Positions 59,961-64,000 of a stretch of 64,000 nucleotides of DNA are shown here, piece by piece. The position numbers and the translations under genes were made by a program. The notes under the pieces are model-generated. The model ran no database searches. It was given only the letters and a program-made list of their open reading frames with translations, and was not told the DNA's origin. How positions within the stretch are numbered: the first letter of the stretch is position 1; every line of letters begins with the position of its first letter. The stretch comes from Longitalea arenae (lineage in GTDB: Bacteria > Bacteroidota > Bacteroidia > Chitinophagales > Chitinophagaceae): NCBI RefSeq assembly GCF_016924755.1, contig NZ_JAFFJX010000009.1, positions 1 to 64,000 on the forward strand, given 5' to 3'.

Positions 59961-61352
59961 ATGAATAGCAGATTTTTGCGCCATTTGCAGTTGACCTTGC
60001 TGGCGATGGACCTGATGGCAATTAACCTGGTGTTCTTTACAGCCCGGTTCTTTTTCCAACGGGAAATGCTGATAGAGGCATACATTGAATATACTTACTT
60101 CGGTGTTTATTTAACAGTTGCCTGGCTGGTGGTTGCTTTTTCAGGCAATGTATACCATGAACGGAATATATTTTCCTTTGAATTGTTTGCAGGACGCTCA
60201 ACGCGGGCCTTTCTCTATTTCCTGCTCATGATCTGCGGATTCCTGTTCTTCTCGCATTTCTTTATCATTTCGCGTTTATTTATTGCCACCATCATATGTG
60301 GTATTCCCTTACTGCTGGCCTGTAACCGGTTCTTGTACCTGGCTATATACCATTATTTCAAGAAGAAAGATTTCTTTTCCCAAAAAGTAGTGGTGCTGGG
60401 CTATAATGATCTGTCGCGCCGGCTGGTCGATTACCTCGAAGAAGATGGCGTAAACAAAGAAGTGATCGGTTATTGTGAGGAAGTGGAGAACATCCATGAA
60501 TTATCGCGGTATCCCATTCTCGGCAATATCAATGGGGCGCTGGATGTTTGCAAGCGCTATGGTGCTACGGAAATTTATTCTACCATCGTTCCCGAACAGA
60601 ATCCGGGTATCTACCGGCTGATCCAGAAAGCCGATCAGAATTGCATCCGTTTCCGAATAGTGCCCGATATCGGCGCTTTGGTAAAACGCCAGGTATATAT
60701 CGATTACCTGAATGAGATCCCGGTGATGTCGCTGCGTAAAGAGCCGCTGGATGATCTGGGCAACAAGATCAAGAAACGCCTGTTCGACATTGTGGTAAGC
60801 TCGCTGGTGACCGTGTTCATTCTTTCCTGGTTGATTCCGCTGATCGGACTGCTGATCAAACTGGAATCAAAAGGACCGGTTTTCTTCCGGCAGCAGAGGA
60901 GCGGGCAGGACAATAAAAGCTTCTGGTGTTTGAAGTTCAGAAGCATGAAGGTGAACGACAATGCAAATACCATGCAGGCAACGCGCAACGATGCCCGTAT
61001 TACCAAACTGGGCCAGTTCCTGCGCCGCACCAGCCTTGATGAGTTTCCGCAATTCCTGAATGTATTGATGGGCGACATGAGTATTGTGGGACCTCGTCCG
61101 CATATGTTGAAACACACAGATGATTATTCCAAGATCATCGACGAATATATGATCCGTCAGTTCCTGAAACCCGGCATTACCGGCTGGGCACAGGTGAATG
61201 GTTTCCGGGGTGAGACCAGGACACTCGATCAAATGAAGAAGCGCGTGGAGTATGACCTCTGGTATATGGAGAACTGGAACATGTGGCTGGATATTAAGAT
61301 CATGTTCCTGACGGTATTTAACACTATAAAAGGGGAAGAAAATGCATTCTAA
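59961..61352 (+). CDS. undecaprenyl-phosphate sugar phosphotransferase (WcaJ-type)
   Basis: 463 residues. Four N-terminal membrane helices (LLAMDLMAINLVFFTARFFF, FGVYLTVAWLVVAFSGNVY) precede a CoA_binding_3 Rossmann domain (KVVVLGYNDLSRRLVDYLEE). A fifth helix follows, then the catalytic Bac_transf domain: KRLFDIVVSSLVTVF, FFRQQRSGQDNKSFWCLKFR, FLRRTSLDEFPQFLNVLMGD, MSIVGPRPHM and KPGITGWAQVNGFRGET. It begins each capsule repeat unit by moving a sugar-1-phosphate, often glucose, to undecaprenyl phosphate. It lies near the end of the locus, not at its start. Confidence 0.94.
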   Translation: MNSRFLRHLQLTLLAMDLMAINLVFFTARFFFQREMLIEAYIEYTYFGVYLTVAWLVVAFSGNVYHERNIFSFELFAGRSTRAFLYFLLMICGFLFFSHFFIISRLFIATIICGIPLLLACNRFLYLAIYHYFKKKDFFSQKVVVLGYNDLSRRLVDYLEEDGVNKEVIGYCEEVENIHELSRYPILGNINGALDVCKRYGATEIYSTIVPEQNPGIYRLIQKADQNCIRFRIVPDIGALVKRQVYIDYLNEIPVMSLRKEPLDDLGNKIKKRLFDIVVSSLVTVFILSWLIPLIGLLIKLESKGPVFFRQQRSGQDNKSFWCLKFRSMKVNDNANTMQATRNDARITKLGQFLRRTSLDEFPQFLNVLMGDMSIVGPRPHMLKHTDDYSKIIDEYMIRQFLKPGITGWAQVNGFRGETRTLDQMKKRVEYDLWYMENWNMWLDIKIMFLTVFNTIKGEENAF

Positions 61353-61734
61353 GACAAACGCGACAAAGGTTAGTAAGTACAGATTGGAAGGGGTTGGTAA
61401 AACATTGTTGTTTGTCGGCCTGCTCATTGTTACCGGTATCTTTTGTGAATGGCCCAATTTTCATCCCGAGAATTATTTCGGCGCCGGTTACCATTGGTGG
61501 CTGGATATGCTCTGCCATGGCGGGTATTATTTTGTGATCACCATATTCCTGTACATCCTGTTTTGCAAGGGCCGCAATAAAGGTGTTTTCTGGATAGCGG
61601 TGTTGTTATCATCCTACCTTTTTGAAATGCTACAATCATTTGTACCCGGAAGATCAGTTTCCCTCTTGGATATGACCAGTAATTTCCTGGGCATATCCCT
61701 GGCTACATTGATGTGTTCACTTGTTTACAGATAA
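61342..61734 (+). CDS. VanZ-family membrane protein
   Basis: 130 residues, four predicted membrane helices (TLLFVGLLIVTGIFCEWPNF, WLDMLCHGGYYFVITIFLYI, GVFWIAVLLSSYLFEMLQSF, MTSNFLGISLATLMCSLVY). The FEMLQSFVPGRSVSLLDMTSN motif typical of VanZ proteins is present. The family is known for a role in glycopeptide resistance and lipid II-linked processes, but most members are uncharacterised. It overlaps the phosphotransferase gene by 11 bases. This suggests a role in undecaprenyl-linked export or surface anchoring of the capsule. Confidence 0.85.
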   Translation: MHSKTNATKVSKYRLEGVGKTLLFVGLLIVTGIFCEWPNFHPENYFGAGYHWWLDMLCHGGYYFVITIFLYILFCKGRNKGVFWIAVLLSSYLFEMLQSFVPGRSVSLLDMTSNFLGISLATLMCSLVYR

Positions 61735-61852
61735 TTTGTTTTTGTTTCCTTATCCGTTTTTCACTTCTACGATTGCTGCCGAACCAAAACTGCTATTCCT
61801 ATCTTAACCGGCCACCTGTTTAAGTTCGAGTTCATTATTTGCCCGATAATTT

Positions 61853-61870
61853 CAGGTTATGTGTAACCTG
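61853..61870 (+). repeat. 7-bp inverted repeat before the last glycosyltransferase gene
   Basis: CAGGTTA, TGTG, TAACCTG, 39 bases before the ATG at 61910, inside a 175-base gap. It may be a small hairpin or operator. Confidence 0.35.
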
Positions 61871-61909
61871 GTTTGGACGAGTACATTAATGCAAAAAACA
61901 ATTATCTGA

Positions 61910-63016
61910 ATGATGAGACCACGGATCCTGTTCATAGTTCAGCTTCCGCCACCCATTCATGGAGTAACTGTTATGAACCAGTATACGGTTGATAACCCGG
62001 GATGGAAGGGCAAGTATGACGTAAAAACCTTACCGCTGCATTTTGGCCAAACACTGGATGACATTGGAAAAATAACACCACGGAAACTGCTTCACCTGGT
62101 GGGTTTTATTTTCCGGCTCTGCCGGATCCTGATCACCTACAGGCCATCCCTGGTATATTTTACGATCGTTCCCACCGGAAAGATCTTTTACCGCGATGCG
62201 CTGTTCACGGCGATCATTAAGTTATTTTGCCGCCGCATCATTTTCCACCTGCATAAAAAAGGTATTGAGGAGATGGCTGCCGGTTCCCGCTATAAAAGAT
62301 GGCTCTTGCGCAAGACCTTTAAGGGCATAAAGGTGATCTGTTTGTCAGAGAAACTAACGGCAGATATCCGTTCGATATATGATCCGAAACCTTTTATTCT
62401 TCCCAATGGTATTGAGATCATGCAAAAACGCATTATGGAACATGATAATGCGCGGCCAAGGATCCTGTACCTCTCGAATCTTGTAATTGGCAAGGGCATA
62501 GAAGTTTTCCTGCAAAGCCTGGTAGAACTGCATAAGCAGGGCTGCCCTTTTCATGCAAGGGTAGTAGGTGCACCGGTTGATTACAGTATTGAGCAGGCAA
62601 AAGCATATTGTGCAGCCGGTGGTATAACACACCTGGTTGATGTGGTGGGCCCGCGATTTGGCGCCGACAAATTCGAAGAACTGGAAAGGGCGGATATTTT
62701 TGTGCTGCCCTCATTTTCTGAATGCGTTCCATTATCCATCCTTGAAGCCATGCAGTTTGGCGTACCCGTGGTTGCTACCTGTGTAGGCGGTATTCCGGAT
62801 ATTTTACAGGATGGTGTAAATGGCCTGCTGGTTCCGCCCGGCAGTGTAAAGGACCTGACCAACCGGTTGAAACAATTATTGTCAAATAAAAATGCCCGCC
62901 TGCAAATGGGTTATAGTGCCCGCGAGCGGTTTATGCAGAAATATACCCTGTCGAAATTCTATGACGGACTGACCGGTATTTTTGAACAGGTGCTGCACGA
63001 TAAGAAAAGGAACTAA
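61910..63016 (+). CDS. GT4-type glycosyltransferase
   Basis: 368 residues starting [20 protein letters not shown]; the PPPxHG N-terminal motif is common in GT4 capsule enzymes. The C-terminal domain has [35 protein letters not shown], and [20 protein letters not shown] with the EX7E glutamates, then [20 protein letters not shown]. It is set apart by 175 bases from the VanZ gene but has the same strand and function class, so it is counted with the capsule locus. Its 3' end lies 61 bases from the next ATG. Confidence 0.9.
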   Translation: MMRPRILFIVQLPPPIHGVTVMNQYTVDNPGWKGKYDVKTLPLHFGQTLDDIGKITPRKLLHLVGFIFRLCRILITYRPSLVYFTIVPTGKIFYRDALFTAIIKLFCRRIIFHLHKKGIEEMAAGSRYKRWLLRKTFKGIKVICLSEKLTADIRSIYDPKPFILPNGIEIMQKRIMEHDNARPRILYLSNLVIGKGIEVFLQSLVELHKQGCPFHARVVGAPVDYSIEQAKAYCAAGGITHLVDVVGPRFGADKFEELERADIFVLPSFSECVPLSILEAMQFGVPVVATCVGGIPDILQDGVNGLLVPPGSVKDLTNRLKQLLSNKNARLQMGYSARERFMQKYTLSKFYDGLTGIFEQVLHDKKRN

Positions 63017-63077
63017 GCGATGCTTCATCGGTGATATTCTTTATATTAGTGTTGGGGAACAAAAACCTCAACATACC

Positions 63078-63932
63078 ATGAAGCTATACAAAACAGGCAA
63101 AGGGATCTTATTACAGTTTAAAGAGGAATTTTATGTGTTGCAGCACGATTGGGATACACTGATCAACCGGGATAATTTATACGCTTTTTTGCTGGAAGAG
63201 TATCTGAATGGAAAAAAAGTTAGCACTGAGCAGGCTGAAGAATGGCACCGTGCGTATTTACTGCCGCCTATTGGTTCGCAGGAAGTGTGGGCTGCAGGTG
63301 TTACTTATTTGCGAAGTCGGGACGCGCGGATGGAAGAGTCAAAAGACACAGGCGGGGCCGACTGTTATTCACGCGTGTACGAAGCAGAGCGTCCCGAATT
63401 ATTTTTTAAAGCATTGCCCCACCGCGTATCGGGCCACCAGCAAACCGTTTACATTCGAAAAGATTCAAGCTGGAATGTGCCCGAGCCGGAACTGGCTCTG
63501 TACATCAACGCCGCCGGTGTCATTCAGGGCTACACCATTGGCAACGATATGAGCTCCAGAAGTATCGAGGGCGAAAATCCATTGTATCTTCCACAAGCCA
63601 AAGTATACGAAAAAAGCGCCGGGCTCGGGCCCTGCCTCTATGTTCCTGAACAGCCTATCAATGGGGAAACGGGTATTTATATGACCATACATCGCAATGA
63701 AGCGAAAATGTATGAAGGCAGCACTACCATCAGCCGCATGAAGCGAACATTAACCGAGCTCGTATCTTATCTCTATCGGGAATGCGATTTTCCCACCGGC
63801 TGTTTCCTGATGACCGGTACCTGCCTGGTGCCGCCGACAGACTTTACTTTACAAGCCCGTGATCGCGTTACGATTAGCATCGATGGTATTGGTACCCTCG
63901 TGAATTTTATAGATGTAAAGGGCGGGATCTAA
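63078..63932 (+). CDS. fumarylacetoacetate-hydrolase (FAH) family protein
   Basis: 284 residues from ATG 63078 ([20 protein letters not shown]); an upstream in-frame start would overlap the glycosyltransferase. The FAH fold shows [20 protein letters not shown], metal ligands in [20 protein letters not shown] and [20 protein letters not shown], and [12 protein letters not shown] near the end. Members hydrolyse or hydrate acylpyruvates and 2-keto-3-deoxy sugar acids; the [12 protein letters not shown] pattern recalls the sugar-acid dehydratase group, which is inferred. No capsule link is evident. The 68 bases after it hold nothing recognisable. Confidence 0.85.
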   Translation: MKLYKTGKGILLQFKEEFYVLQHDWDTLINRDNLYAFLLEEYLNGKKVSTEQAEEWHRAYLLPPIGSQEVWAAGVTYLRSRDARMEESKDTGGADCYSRVYEAERPELFFKALPHRVSGHQQTVYIRKDSSWNVPEPELALYINAAGVIQGYTIGNDMSSRSIEGENPLYLPQAKVYEKSAGLGPCLYVPEQPINGETGIYMTIHRNEAKMYEGSTTISRMKRTLTELVSYLYRECDFPTGCFLMTGTCLVPPTDFTLQARDRVTISIDGIGTLVNFIDVKGGI

Positions 63933-64000
63933 CGCAGGCAGAAATACCAGACCCATGCCATATATAGGGGTTGAAAGAACAGGCGTGATATATTGTAGAG

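Overview
The window looks like a chromosomal segment from a Bacteroidota bacterium of the Chitinophagaceae type (Niastella/Chitinophaga-like). Four features suggest this: SusC/SusD pairs, a two-component sensor of the hybrid two-component (HTCS) kind, an UpxY-like NusG paralogue opening part of a capsule locus, and LytTR/His_kinase pairs. The one clear promoter that could be placed follows the Bacteroidetes pattern (TAnnTTTG, with TTG about 21 bases upstream). The genus is an inference from gene content; no rRNA or tRNA gene was seen.

Layout. 1-2350: a short, partly decayed stretch with a gene start running off the left edge, a VOC protein, a small ORF coupled to a broken nucleotidyltransferase, an NTF2-like protein and coding remnants. 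2350-6190: a LytTR regulator and its histidine kinase, divergent from a secreted TlpA-like thioredoxin. 6200-20840: a polysaccharide utilisation locus. A propeller sensor kinase and a separate REC-AraC regulator (a split HTCS) read away from three GH43 genes (four GH43 catalytic modules), susC and susD. An 18-bp near-identical box lies in front of the GH43 genes and again in front of susC, and an intrinsic terminator lies between the GH43 block and susC. 20890-25020: small metabolic and regulatory genes (PEBP, beta-carbonic anhydrase, TetR, CAT-like acetyltransferase, HAD, Crp). 25120-27575: a GH3 glycosidase with promoter, upstream palindrome and terminator.

28190-38375: a carbohydrate operon with a DeoR regulator, fucose/arabinose-type isomerase, two-gene (split) transketolase, lipoprotein substrate-binding protein, DUF2291 protein, ribose-type ABC ATPase and permease, and FGGY kinase. 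The logic is import, isomerisation, phosphorylation, then a dedicated transketolase acting on the ketose phosphate. This matches the published non-oxidative D-apiose route in outline and makes a branched or rare plant pentose a reasonable hypothesis. With the GH43/GH3 enzymes nearby, the region points to plant cell-wall (pectin/arabinan-like) sugar use.

38600-43290: a secreted endonuclease/phosphatase-fold lipoprotein with FG-GAP repeats, an OsmC-[4Fe-4S] fusion, DinB and an unknown secreted protein. 43836-63016: a capsule/exopolysaccharide locus with GDP-mannose and GDP-fucose synthesis (manC, fcl, gmd), export (Wza, Wzc), an UpxY antiterminator behind a structured leader, Wzy- and Wzx-like proteins, glycosyltransferases, two hexapeptide acyltransferases, a TagA/CpsF transferase, the initiating sugar-phosphate transferase and VanZ. 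A fumarylacetoacetase-family gene closes the window.

The most unusual non-genic signal is a family of short tandem repeats with period 7 or 8 that sits only between genes, often abutting a stop codon. Each locus uses a different word. Three arrays have an inverted partner half-array, so the RNA should fold into a long hairpin. They resemble the STRR heptanucleotide repeats of filamentous cyanobacteria. All translations, repeat counts and residue numbers were read by eye.
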